Made by a program: the position numbers and the translations under genes
Notes under the pieces: generated by a model
Database searches by the model: none
What the model saw: only the letters and a program-made list of their open reading frames with translations
What the model was told of the DNA's origin: nothing
NCBI GenBank assembly: GCA_004028765.1
Contig: SAIX01000114.1
Span: 1-64,000 of the forward strand
Source: Chitinophagaceae bacterium
GTDB lineage: Bacteria > Bacteroidota > Bacteroidia > Chitinophagales > Chitinophagaceae
Direction of reading: 5' to 3'
Length of the DNA: 64,000 nucleotides
In this document: positions 34,492 to 41,910 of the stretch, one piece after another
How positions within the stretch are numbered: the first letter of the stretch is position 1
Layout of the letters: each line of letters begins with the position of its first letter

Positions 34492-36078
34492 ATGCAAAAA
34501 AATATTACACTGAAATTGCGGCCATCCGAAGCCGCTGATGAACGCATCATCAAAGAATATATCGCACAAAGCGAAGCCTGCAAAACCAGTGATATTACGG
34601 GTTTTCACCGCACCAAGCAATCCATTGATGCAAGAAGCCGGAGCCAGGTATGGATCAATCTCACAGTAACGGCTTTTATCCGGGAGCCCTTTCTGGAAAG
34701 AACCGTTCAGCATTTCATATTTCAGGATGTACAGAACAGTTCGCGCAAAGTGGTGATCATTGGCGCAGGGCCTGCAGGTTTATTTGCAGCATTGAAACTG
34801 ATCGAGAACGGTATTAAGCCGATCGTACTTGAAAGGGGAAAAGATGTAAGGGCAAGAAGGCGCGACCTTGCTGCACTGAACAAAGAAGGCATTGTAAACC
34901 CTGAAAGCAATTATTGTTTTGGAGAAGGTGGTGCCGGTACTTACAGCGATGGTAAATTATATACCCGCAGCAATAAGCGCGGTGATATTGACCGGATACT
35001 CGGCTTACTGCATTATTTCGGTGCTGATGAAAATATTTTATACGAAGCACATCCACATATCGGTACCAACAAACTTCCGCACATCATTACTGCCATCCGT
35101 GAACGTATCAGAGAATGCGGCGGGCAGTTTCTGTTTGAAAAAAAGGTCATCGATATTCATTTTGAAAAAAATATTTTCAGGTCTGTTACCACAGCCGATG
35201 GTGACAGGATCGATGCAGATGCAGCTATTCTTGCAACAGGCCATTCAGCCCGGGATATTTTTCAACTCTTTGCAGACAGAGCGCTACTGATCGAGGCCAA
35301 GCCTTTTGCATTGGGTGCTCGTATTGAACATCCGCAATCCCTCATTGATTCCATTCAGTATCATTGCCCGGTAAGGGACCAGCACCTGCCTCCCGCGTCT
35401 TATGGTTTGGTTGAGCAGGTAGCGCAACGCGGGGTATTCAGTTTTTGTATGTGTCCGGGAGGCATTATTGCCCCTGCGGCCACGGCTCCGGGTGAACTGG
35501 TGGTAAATGGATGGAGCCCGAGCAAACGCAACAACCCTTTTGCCAACAGCGGAATGGTGGTACAGGTATCTGAAAAAGATGCGGCAGGTTATTTTCAAAA
35601 ACAAAAGATCCGCTTCAGTGAAAACGACCCTTTATTGTTATTAAAATTCCAGCGATCTGTGGAAACCTCCGCTTATAAAGCCGGTGGCAGCAACCTCCAG
35701 GCGCCGGCACAAAGAATGGCCGATTTCAGTAACGGGATTGTTTCGGATAGTTTACCGGGTTGCAGTTATCTCCCGGGAATTATCAGCGCGGATCTTGGAA
35801 AAGTGTTACCTGATTTTGTTTATAAAAGCCTGCAGGAAGGTTTCAGGCAGTTCGGGAAAAAAATGCGCGGCTATTTTACCAATGAGGCGCTGGTAGTGGC
35901 AACAGAGAGCAGGACTTCCTCCCCTGTGCGCATCCCGCGCGATGCGGATACATTGGAGCATCCGCAGGTAGAGAACTTTTATCCCTGTGGCGAAGGAGCC
36001 GGTTATGCCGGCGGTATTGTAAGTGCTGCGATGGATGGGGAACGGGTGGCAGATGCGATCATAAAAAAAGGGAGGTAG
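34492..36078 (+). CDS. COG2509-type FAD-dependent dehydrogenase
   Basis: The 528-residue protein belongs to the group of uncharacterised FAD-dependent dehydrogenases. Residues 1-80 are an N-terminal alpha/beta domain found in this group. The FAD Rossmann motif is [23 protein letters not shown] (about 85-107) with the ribose glutamate in VLERG. NYCFGEGGAGTYSDGKLYTRS is the family hallmark. ILATGHSARDIF and FYPCGEGAGYAGGIVSAAMDG are the second dinucleotide and C-terminal FAD contacts. The reaction is unknown. Its stop codon lies in the loop of a minus-strand terminator hairpin. Confidence 0.9.
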   Translation: MQKNITLKLRPSEAADERIIKEYIAQSEACKTSDITGFHRTKQSIDARSRSQVWINLTVTAFIREPFLERTVQHFIFQDVQNSSRKVVIIGAGPAGLFAALKLIENGIKPIVLERGKDVRARRRDLAALNKEGIVNPESNYCFGEGGAGTYSDGKLYTRSNKRGDIDRILGLLHYFGADENILYEAHPHIGTNKLPHIITAIRERIRECGGQFLFEKKVIDIHFEKNIFRSVTTADGDRIDADAAILATGHSARDIFQLFADRALLIEAKPFALGARIEHPQSLIDSIQYHCPVRDQHLPPASYGLVEQVAQRGVFSFCMCPGGIIAPAATAPGELVVNGWSPSKRNNPFANSGMVVQVSEKDAAGYFQKQKIRFSENDPLLLLKFQRSVETSAYKAGGSNLQAPAQRMADFSNGIVSDSLPGCSYLPGIISADLGKVLPDFVYKSLQEGFRQFGKKMRGYFTNEALVVATESRTSSPVRIPRDADTLEHPQVENFYPCGEGAGYAGGIVSAAMDGERVADAIIKKGR

Positions 36079-36087
36079 CCCTCCCTT
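36063..36087 (-). terminator. Minus-strand terminator of the NarL operon, overlapping the stop of the opposing gene
   Basis: Read on the minus strand, AAGGGAGG pairs exactly with CCTCCCTT (36087-36080 with 36075-36068) around a 4-nt loop and is followed by seven T residues. The loop contains the complement of the TAG stop of the FAD dehydrogenase. It lies about 200 bases after the response-regulator stop. Confidence 0.75.
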
Positions 36088-36153
36088 ACAAAATCCAATA
36101 AACTGTTACTTGCAAAACATGAGAATCATTTCATTAACTGGCAGAGAAGAGGC

Positions 36154-36199
36154 GGAAATAGCGGTTCCAAATTCCCCCCGGTTTTGGGCCGCTATTTCC
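36154..36199. repeat. Inverted repeat between convergent genes
   Basis: GGAAATAGCGG (36154-36164) and CCGCTATTTCC (36189-36199) are exact 11-base complements. Inner CCAAA/TTTGG pairs extend the hairpin. There is no T-run, so it may be a transcript-stabilising structure or a dispersed repeat. Confidence 0.6.
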
Positions 36200-36293
36200 A
36201 CTGAACCAGTAACCGGATGGCACTGGTCTTTTCTCTGTCATAAAAGTATTATAAGCGGCAAACCCGGCATACGGGAAAAACCCCGTTTTTTTG

Positions 36294-36920
36294 TCAGAGC
36301 TGGATAAAGCAGTTCCGGATGGCATAAATCACGATCCCGATACGGGAGCTTACGTCCAGCTTTTTAAAGAGGGCGTCCCGGTAGCCGTCCACTGTTCTCG
36401 GGCTTACGTCCATTTTAACAGCAATTTCTTTATGGGTAAGATCGGTGCAGGACCATTTTAGAAATGCAAGTTCCTGCCCGTTGAGGATGATCTTGTTATC
36501 AGGCACTTTTCCTGAAGTCATTTTCTCTGTAAAATATTCATTGAAATAATACCCGTTGTGGTGTACGTCCCTGATTGCTTTTTCGAGTTCTTCGAGATCG
36601 CAATCTTTCAGGAGATAGCCCCGCACACCATTTTTCACCATGTGATACAGTACCGGTTCGTTACCCATCATGGTCAGTGCGATGATTTTGATACCCGGGT
36701 AATATTTCTTTAACCATTTGGAAGTTTCAAAGCCATCCATTACCGGCATCGTAATATCCAGGAGGATAATGTCGGGGCGTGGAACTGTTTTAAGTTTTTC
36801 TGTCAGCATAAACCCATTATCGGCCTCGAAAACCACTTCAAACCCATCGATCATTCCGATCATGATGGCAAGGCTTTTTCGCAGGATGATATGGTCATCG
36901 GCGATCGCAATTTTTATCAT
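36294..36920 (-). CDS. NarL/LuxR-family response regulator
   Basis: With the ATG at 36920 the protein has 208 residues. The receiver domain begins IKIAIADDHIILRKSL with the acidic pocket and has the phosphorylation aspartate in IILLDITMPVMDGFET, threonine in ALTMMG, and lysine in GYLLKDCDL. The C-terminal LuxR helix-turn-helix is LTHKEIAVKMDVSPRTVDGYRDALFKKLDVSSR. It pairs with the HisKA_3 kinase encoded 10 bases upstream. The upstream in-frame extension to 37007 overlaps the kinase gene and is rejected. Confidence 0.93.
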   Translation of the reverse strand: MIKIAIADDHIILRKSLAIMIGMIDGFEVVFEADNGFMLTEKLKTVPRPDIILLDITMPVMDGFETSKWLKKYYPGIKIIALTMMGNEPVLYHMVKNGVRGYLLKDCDLEELEKAIRDVHHNGYYFNEYFTEKMTSGKVPDNKIILNGQELAFLKWSCTDLTHKEIAVKMDVSPRTVDGYRDALFKKLDVSSRIGIVIYAIRNCFIQL

Positions 36921-36930
36921 AATACAGCAA

Positions 36931-37680
36931 TTAGAATAAAAGATCAATGGTTGTTCCGCTACCCGGGGCACTCCTGATACCCGCTTCAGCACCGATGATA
37001 GATGCACGTTGCCGGATACTGCTCAGACCGATACCCGGATTAAAATCACTGTTTGAGATATCGAAGCCTTTGCCGTTGTCTTCGATCAGGATATTTACTT
37101 TGTCCCCCTTTTTCCTGACATTAATTGACACCTGTGTGGCAGAAGCATGTTTTACGATATTGTTCAGCGCTTCCTGTATCATCCTGTAAATAAAGATCAC
37201 ATGGTTTTTATCAACATCCACTGAAACAAAATCAGAATAAAAATTCGTTTTAAAGAGTCCTGTCCTTTCGTGTTGGTCCACCAGTTTTTTGATCGCGGGG
37301 ATCAGTCCGTTCCGGGCAAGTTTTTCCGCGAAATAACCCTGGCTCAGGTCGCGCAGTTCTGAGATGGCTTCGGATACAAGTTCTTTCACCCGCAGGATTT
37401 CATCGCTTTGTTTCTTTTGTGCTGTAATAATATTCAGGTTCATTTTCGTAAGACTAAGAATCTGCCCGACATTATCATGAATTTCCTGGCTGATGATCCG
37501 GAAAGTGTGTTCCTGCATTTCGAGTCGCGCTTCCAGGATCTGTTGCTGGAATTGGGCGGCCTGTTCTTCTTTTTCAAATAAAATCTGCTGTTTTCTTTTG
37601 GTGATCCTGATCACAATCAGAAAAGTAGCAATACAAAAAAGCAGTATCAACAGGCAGGAAGCAAGGATAGCAATTATCAT
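36931..37680 (-). CDS. NarX-type sensor histidine kinase (HisKA_3)
   Basis: The 249-residue protein has one N-terminal membrane helix (1-23), a coiled coil (about 27-60), and a HisKA_3 dimerisation domain with the acceptor histidine in ISQEIHDNVGQILSLTKMNL. The ATP-binding domain has MIQEALNNIVKHA (N box), IEDNGKGFD (G1) and GIGLSSIRQRASIIGA (G2). It has no sensor domain of its own. The preceding gene, overlapping by 4 bases, encodes a multi-helix membrane protein that probably supplies the input. The product should phosphorylate the NarL-type regulator encoded next. Confidence 0.92.
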   Translation of the reverse strand: MIIAILASCLLILLFCIATFLIVIRITKRKQQILFEKEEQAAQFQQQILEARLEMQEHTFRIISQEIHDNVGQILSLTKMNLNIITAQKKQSDEILRVKELVSEAISELRDLSQGYFAEKLARNGLIPAIKKLVDQHERTGLFKTNFYSDFVSVDVDKNHVIFIYRMIQEALNNIVKHASATQVSINVRKKGDKVNILIEDNGKGFDISNSDFNPGIGLSSIRQRASIIGAEAGIRSAPGSGTTIDLLF

Positions 37681-38327
37681 ATGGTAACGGCTTTTCTGGT
37701 TTTAATAATGGCAATAGATATGCAGGCGTATAGAACAATACAAAGGAGGCGAATAATGAAAAGCCTTATAGGCATATCGAGTATATACAAATTCGCCTGG
37801 GTCAAAATATTGTGCATCAGATATAGCACAAAATTGCCTGCAGAGAAGAAACTCAATCCAAAAGCTACCCAAAAACCAGGGGCATTATGCAGGCTTTTTA
37901 AATTCTCATCATTGGCGTTAGTATAGAGAAACTGCAGTGAATTTATTATATAGAATAAGTCAGATATTAAGAATAAAAAAAAGAGAAGGTCATCGGACTT
38001 ACCTCTAAAAATAAAACCTATTATGTAACCAAACGTCAGACTAATGGATATGAATTTAATTAGTCTCTTAAACTGAATTGATGAGCAATATTTATAAAAA
38101 AAATTACCATAAAATATCACTTCGACCGCACCAACAATAAAATACACTATTTGATTGTGAGAATATCCAAAATAATTTGACATAAGACCACCAATTGTCT
38201 CCATAAAAAAAATAAACCCTAAAAAAGGCAAAACCCATTTCATAGCCCCCCTTTTCAAGTATGGATAATAAATAATAGCAATTATGAAACTTATCAGTTC
38301 GGCGATATTACCAATCCAATGTTGCAT
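37677..38327 (-). CDS. Multi-helix membrane protein, probable sensor partner of the kinase
   Basis: I do not recognise a named family. The 216-residue protein shows about six or seven hydrophobic helices (AELISFIIAIIYY, WVLPFLGFIFFMETIGGLM, QIVYFIVGAVEVIFYGNFF, FISISLTFGYIIGFIF, LLFFLFLISDLFYIINSLQFLY, GFWVAFGLSFFSAGNFVLYLM, LFIIRLLCIVLYACISIAII). It resembles 7TM signalling modules in layout. The start of the kinase gene overlaps its last codons by 4 bases, implying coupled translation. The gene is visibly more A+T-rich than its neighbours, partly because of the hydrophobic codons. Confidence 0.78.
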   Translation of the reverse strand: MQHWIGNIAELISFIIAIIYYPYLKRGAMKWVLPFLGFIFFMETIGGLMSNYFGYSHNQIVYFIVGAVEVIFYGNFFYKYCSSIQFKRLIKFISISLTFGYIIGFIFRGKSDDLLFFLFLISDLFYIINSLQFLYTNANDENLKSLHNAPGFWVAFGLSFFSAGNFVLYLMHNILTQANLYILDMPIRLFIIRLLCIVLYACISIAIIKTRKAVTI

Positions 38328-38366
38328 TAATCAGCAGGGTTTTAGGATATTCAAGTGCCAAAATAA

Positions 38367-38396
38367 AAAAACGGTTAACCCAAGTCAACCGTTTTT
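38367..38396. terminator. Hairpin terminator between the zinc phospholipase-like gene and the sensor operon
   Basis: AAAAACGGTT (38367-38376) pairs with AACCGTTTTT (38387-38396). The symmetric A/T flanks allow use on both strands; on the minus strand it ends the transcript from 39420 upstream of the sensor operon. Confidence 0.75.
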
Positions 38397-38421
38397 ACAC
38401 CCTTTTTTGAGGAACCAGGTA

Positions 38422-39420
38422 CTATTCCTGCGTATTTGTACCTGTAATTTTGGAGAGAAGCAGCTTTTTTTCGATCAACTGGTTTGAGTTGAAGGCATCC
38501 ATCTCCGCCGAAAGGCTTTTTTGTTTCAGCTCCGACCAGTCTTTCACCAGCGAACCAAGTTCAGGTTTGCCGGCATCCACCCAGCTGGTATACCAGAAAT
38601 CGGCAATCAGGTCGGCAGAATGGCGCAACTGGTCGTTCACCGTAGTTCCCAGCGCAGCCGCATATGCTTTGATAAATTCGGTTGTATAGGATTTTGTTTC
38701 GCGGCCCCTACGTACCTGGACCCGGTACTTCTGCTCTTCTGTAAAACCTTTGCTTACTTCTTTTTCCTTTAACAGCATATCCGGCACTAGTTTAGCTGCC
38801 CTTCGAACTGCTTCCCATATCGCTGTTTCCGGGTCTTTTAAATAAGTGGCTTTGTGCGAAGAATATAACTGGTATTTCCCGATCTCGATCTCCGGGATCG
38901 CAGATTCCCATACACTGTGCAACCCACGCTGGTTGGTCAATTGCCCGTCATAATTCACGGTTGTATGAAGGGGTACATTTGCGTCTGCGATATAATGACC
39001 GAGATCAGTGGCATAAAACAGAATGCTGTCTTTGTTCTTTGATTTCAAAGCTTCTGTCAGTTTTCCTTTCATGTATATCACGTGGTATGGAACATAGCCA
39101 TATTTCAAAAGGCTGTCCTTACTGTATTTCTTCACTGCTTCCTGCCATTTTATCGGCATGCTGGTTGCCGCTTTTTCGCCGAACATTTCAAGGTCGATAA
39201 AATGTTTGGTGGCTTCGCTGCTGTCCTGGTTGCGGCGGATATCCGGCCTTGGCGCATTTGTTACCAGCGATTCCATATGGCTGTAGAAAAACGGCAGCAT
39301 CTCTGCGGGCAATTCATATATGGCCAGCTGGTGTACCGTTTTATGCACGAGAAAACCCCAACTGGCAGTGAGCACCATCACGAAAAATAAACCTGCAAAT
39401 ACTTTACTCTTTTTAATCAT
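38422..39420 (-). CDS. Exported zinc-dependent phospholipase C / S1-P1 nuclease-like protein
   Basis: The 332-residue protein has a signal peptide or anchor (1-22), then WGFLVHKTVHQLAIYELP, where the tryptophan and histidines match the N-terminal zinc ligands of the phospholipase C / P1 nuclease fold. FYATDLGHYIADANVPLHTTVNYDG is the central zinc-binding helix motif (DLGHYxxDxxxPLH). HSVWESAIPE follows. The activity could be phospholipid or nucleic acid cleavage outside the cytoplasm. The C-terminal part from about 220 is helical and charged. It is divergent from the NatA-like ATPase gene. Confidence 0.82.
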   Translation of the reverse strand: MIKKSKVFAGLFFVMVLTASWGFLVHKTVHQLAIYELPAEMLPFFYSHMESLVTNAPRPDIRRNQDSSEATKHFIDLEMFGEKAATSMPIKWQEAVKKYSKDSLLKYGYVPYHVIYMKGKLTEALKSKNKDSILFYATDLGHYIADANVPLHTTVNYDGQLTNQRGLHSVWESAIPEIEIGKYQLYSSHKATYLKDPETAIWEAVRRAAKLVPDMLLKEKEVSKGFTEEQKYRVQVRRGRETKSYTTEFIKAYAAALGTTVNDQLRHSADLIADFWYTSWVDAGKPELGSLVKDWSELKQKSLSAEMDAFNSNQLIEKKLLLSKITGTNTQE

Positions 39421-39449
39421 ATTTAATTGCTTTCTGAATACAATGCGGG

Positions 39450-39457
39450 CAAATGTA
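39450..39457 (-). promoter_or_regulatory. Candidate -7 element for the phospholipase-like gene (TACATTTG)
   Basis: On the minus strand 39457-39450 is TACATTTG, a perfect TAnnTTTG match 29 bases before the ATG at 39420. The -33 partner is not clear. Confidence 0.4.
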
Positions 39458-39521
39458 TTATTTTTTATAAACGGCCTGTAAGAATTAGATAAATAAGCAT
39501 ACTAACCGGCGTAGATACATT

Positions 39522-39529
39522 TACATTTG
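39522..39529 (+). promoter_or_regulatory. Candidate -7 element for the ABC exporter operon (TACATTTG)
   Basis: TACATTTG lies 16 bases before the ATG at 39546, so the leader would be very short. It mirrors the divergent element at 39450-39457; both genes share the 125-bp gap. Confidence 0.4.
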
Positions 39530-39545
39530 AACATAATCTTTTCGT

Positions 39546-40484
39546 ATGAGCCAGATACTTCAACTGCAGAATCTTAAAAAATATTATGCCACCCAGAAAG
39601 CGGTGGATGATATCAGTTTCAGCATCGAACAGGGCAGCATTTTTGGTTTGCTTGGCCCCAACGGTGCAGGGAAAACAACCCTTTTACGGATGATCACCGG
39701 GATATTTTTCCCGGACAGTGGCCATATTCAGTTCGACGGAAAAGAATTTGACCCGATGAACGATATCATCAAGATCGGGTATATGCCGGAAGAAAGGGGC
39801 CTTTACAAAAAAATGAAGATCGGCGACCAGGCATTGTACCTCGCACAGTTAAAAGGGCTGTCGAAATCAGAAGCGATGTCGAAGATCAAATTCTGGTTTA
39901 AAAGACTGGAAATGGAAAGCTGGTGGAATAAAAAAGTGGAGGACCTGAGTAAAGGCATGAGCCAGAAACTGCAGTTTGTTACCACCGTTCTGCATGAGCC
40001 CAAACTGATCATCCTTGATGAACCCTTCAGCGGCCTCGACCCTGTGAATGCAAACCTGATCAAAGATGAAATTTATGGCCTCGCACAACGCGGCAGCACC
40101 ATTATTTTCAGCACGCACCGCATGGAACAGGTGGAAGAGATCTGCGACCATATCGTTCTCGTTAACCTTGGTAAAAAAATCCTGGACGGCACGGTACAGG
40201 ATGTAAAACAACAATTCAAGGAAAATAAATTTGCTGTTAAACTGGCCGAAATACCTGCGCAGATCAACCCGCAGGGTTTTGAGATCACTGATCAGAAAGC
40301 CAATGAACTTACGATCAGGATCAAAGAAGGGTTTTCCGGCAATGATGTATTGCGTTCGCTTTTAAATGCCAACCTCACCATCGAAGCCTTTCACGAAATA
40401 CTGCCTTCACTGAATGAGATCTTTATCGGCCTTGTGGAAGGCACCAAAGCCACTACCCGTGCATTTCAACCTTTAAACGATTAA
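39546..40484 (+). CDS. NatA-type ABC exporter ATPase
   Basis: The 312-residue protein has a standard ABC domain: Walker A GLLGPNGAGKTTLL (about 36-49), Q-loop GYMPEERGLYKKM, signature LSKGMSQKLQFV, Walker B LIILDEPFSGLDPVN and the switch histidine in STHRMEQ. A C-terminal domain of about 85 residues (DUF4162-like, KFAVKLAEIPAQ...) is typical for NatA/YhaQ-like ATPases. It drives the permease encoded 10 bases downstream. The PEERGLY element is characteristic of the NatA group. The likely substrate is sodium or a toxic compound, but this is not proven by sequence. Confidence 0.92.
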   Translation: MSQILQLQNLKKYYATQKAVDDISFSIEQGSIFGLLGPNGAGKTTLLRMITGIFFPDSGHIQFDGKEFDPMNDIIKIGYMPEERGLYKKMKIGDQALYLAQLKGLSKSEAMSKIKFWFKRLEMESWWNKKVEDLSKGMSQKLQFVTTVLHEPKLIILDEPFSGLDPVNANLIKDEIYGLAQRGSTIIFSTHRMEQVEEICDHIVLVNLGKKILDGTVQDVKQQFKENKFAVKLAEIPAQINPQGFEITDQKANELTIRIKEGFSGNDVLRSLLNANLTIEAFHEILPSLNEIFIGLVEGTKATTRAFQPLND

Positions 40485-40494
40485 TCCAACCGCT

Positions 40495-41832
40495 ATGAAT
40501 AAGACATTACTCATCATACAAAGAGAATATCTCACCAGGGTAAAGAACAGAAGGTTTGTTCTCACAACCATCCTGATGCCCCTGCTCATTGTACTCTTTA
40601 TTTCAGGCGCCACTTATTTTTCCATCAAAGGGAAGGAAAACCATAAGATCGCCGTGGTGGACGCAAATGGTTTTTTTAAGGGTAACCTGAAAAGCTCGAA
40701 AGACCTGGTATTTGAATTTCCGGAAGGGGTGGATACCACCAACTACCTGCAAAAAGGGTATACCGATATCCTTATCATCCCAAAATTCAACGCATCTGAA
40801 AAGAAGCCAAATTATATCATCCGCTCGCAGAAAAGAATCGGGTTGGGAAGTGAGGGCGGTATTTCGGATCGCGTGAACGCGGCATTGGAAGACCACCTGC
40901 TGCAGGAAGCCGGTATCAATAAATCACAGCTTGATTCGATCCATAACCAGTCGCAAACCGCTGAACTGAAAGCTGTGGAGGAAAACGGCGGCAGCGTGCA
41001 GGAAAGCAATGCCGGCCTCTCATACGGTATCGGATTTGGTAGCGGTATGCTGATCTATATCACCATGTTTATTTACGGCGCCATGGTAATGCGGGGTGTA
41101 ATGGAAGAAAAAACAAACCGCATCGCAGAAGTGATGGTGAGCAGTGTAAAGCCCTTCCAGTTAATGTCGGGTAAGATCATCGGTATTGGTGCAGTGGGGC
41201 TGACACAGTTCCTGATGTGGGTGGTGCTGATCATCGGCCTCAGCACAGCAGCGCAGGCTTTTATCCCGCATGATGTGATGGCCCAGGTGCAAACCCTGCA
41301 ACAAACCAATGGACAGATGCCCGGCGGCGGAATGGTGCAGGCAGGTGATGCTGCACAAAAAATTTATAAGATGCAGCACACATTCAGTACTGCCAACTGG
41401 CCGGTGATCATCGGATGCTTTATTTTTTATTTCCTCGGCGGATATCTTTTTTATGCAGCATTGTTTGCAGCAGTGGGAAGCGTGGTGAACGAAGACCCGC
41501 AGGATGCGCAAAGCCTGATGCTGCCCATCACCATGCCGATCATTTTTTCCTTTATCATTATGTCGAATGCTGTCCAGGATCCCAATACACCGATGGCAAT
41601 ATGGGCAAGTATTATCCCGTTCAGTTCACCCATGGTAATGATGGCTCGGGTTGCGTATGGCATTCCCGGCACCGTAACGTATGTACAGCTTGCCGCGAGC
41701 ATGTTAAGCCTGATCGGCGGCTTCCTGTTTACTACCTGGTTAAGCGGTAAAATTTATCGCACCGGTATCCTGATGTACGGAAAAAAAGTAAGCTGGAAAG
41801 AAATGTTCAAATGGGCATTCCGTAAGAATTAA
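40495..41832 (+). CDS. NatB-type ABC-2 permease
   Basis: The 445-residue protein has one N-terminal helix (about 23-43, LTTILMPLLIVLFISGATYF), a large extracytoplasmic domain (about 50-180), and five or so C-terminal helices starting at GIGFGSGMLIYITMFIYGAMVMRGVMEEKTNRIAEVMVSSVKPFQLMSGKIIGIGAVGL, which is the ABC-2/NatB signature. It forms the transmembrane part of an exporter with the preceding ATPase. Members are linked to sodium extrusion or drug efflux. The operon ends at a strong bidirectional terminator. Confidence 0.9.
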   Translation: MNKTLLIIQREYLTRVKNRRFVLTTILMPLLIVLFISGATYFSIKGKENHKIAVVDANGFFKGNLKSSKDLVFEFPEGVDTTNYLQKGYTDILIIPKFNASEKKPNYIIRSQKRIGLGSEGGISDRVNAALEDHLLQEAGINKSQLDSIHNQSQTAELKAVEENGGSVQESNAGLSYGIGFGSGMLIYITMFIYGAMVMRGVMEEKTNRIAEVMVSSVKPFQLMSGKIIGIGAVGLTQFLMWVVLIIGLSTAAQAFIPHDVMAQVQTLQQTNGQMPGGGMVQAGDAAQKIYKMQHTFSTANWPVIIGCFIFYFLGGYLFYAALFAAVGSVVNEDPQDAQSLMLPITMPIIFSFIIMSNAVQDPNTPMAIWASIIPFSSPMVMMARVAYGIPGTVTYVQLAASMLSLIGGFLFTTWLSGKIYRTGILMYGKKVSWKEMFKWAFRKN

Positions 41833-41845
41833 TTGCACCTGCAAT

Positions 41846-41896
41846 AAAAATCCGTCGCATTACAAACAGGACCGTTTGTTGAAGCGACGGATTTTT
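41846..41896. terminator. Strong bidirectional terminator between natB-like gene and sprA
   Basis: AAAAATCCGTCGC (41846-41858) and GCGACGGATTTTT (41884-41896) are exact 13-base complements. A second inner helix pairs ACAAAC (41862-41867) with GTTTGT (41874-41879). The symmetry serves both convergent genes. Confidence 0.92.
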
Positions 41897-41910
41897 ATTG
41901 TACAAATACC

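Noticed and set aside
36110-36325. Two small overlapping frames (65 and 63 residues) on opposite strands
   Set aside because: They are generated by the inverted repeat and flanks between two convergent genes; no start signal or family.
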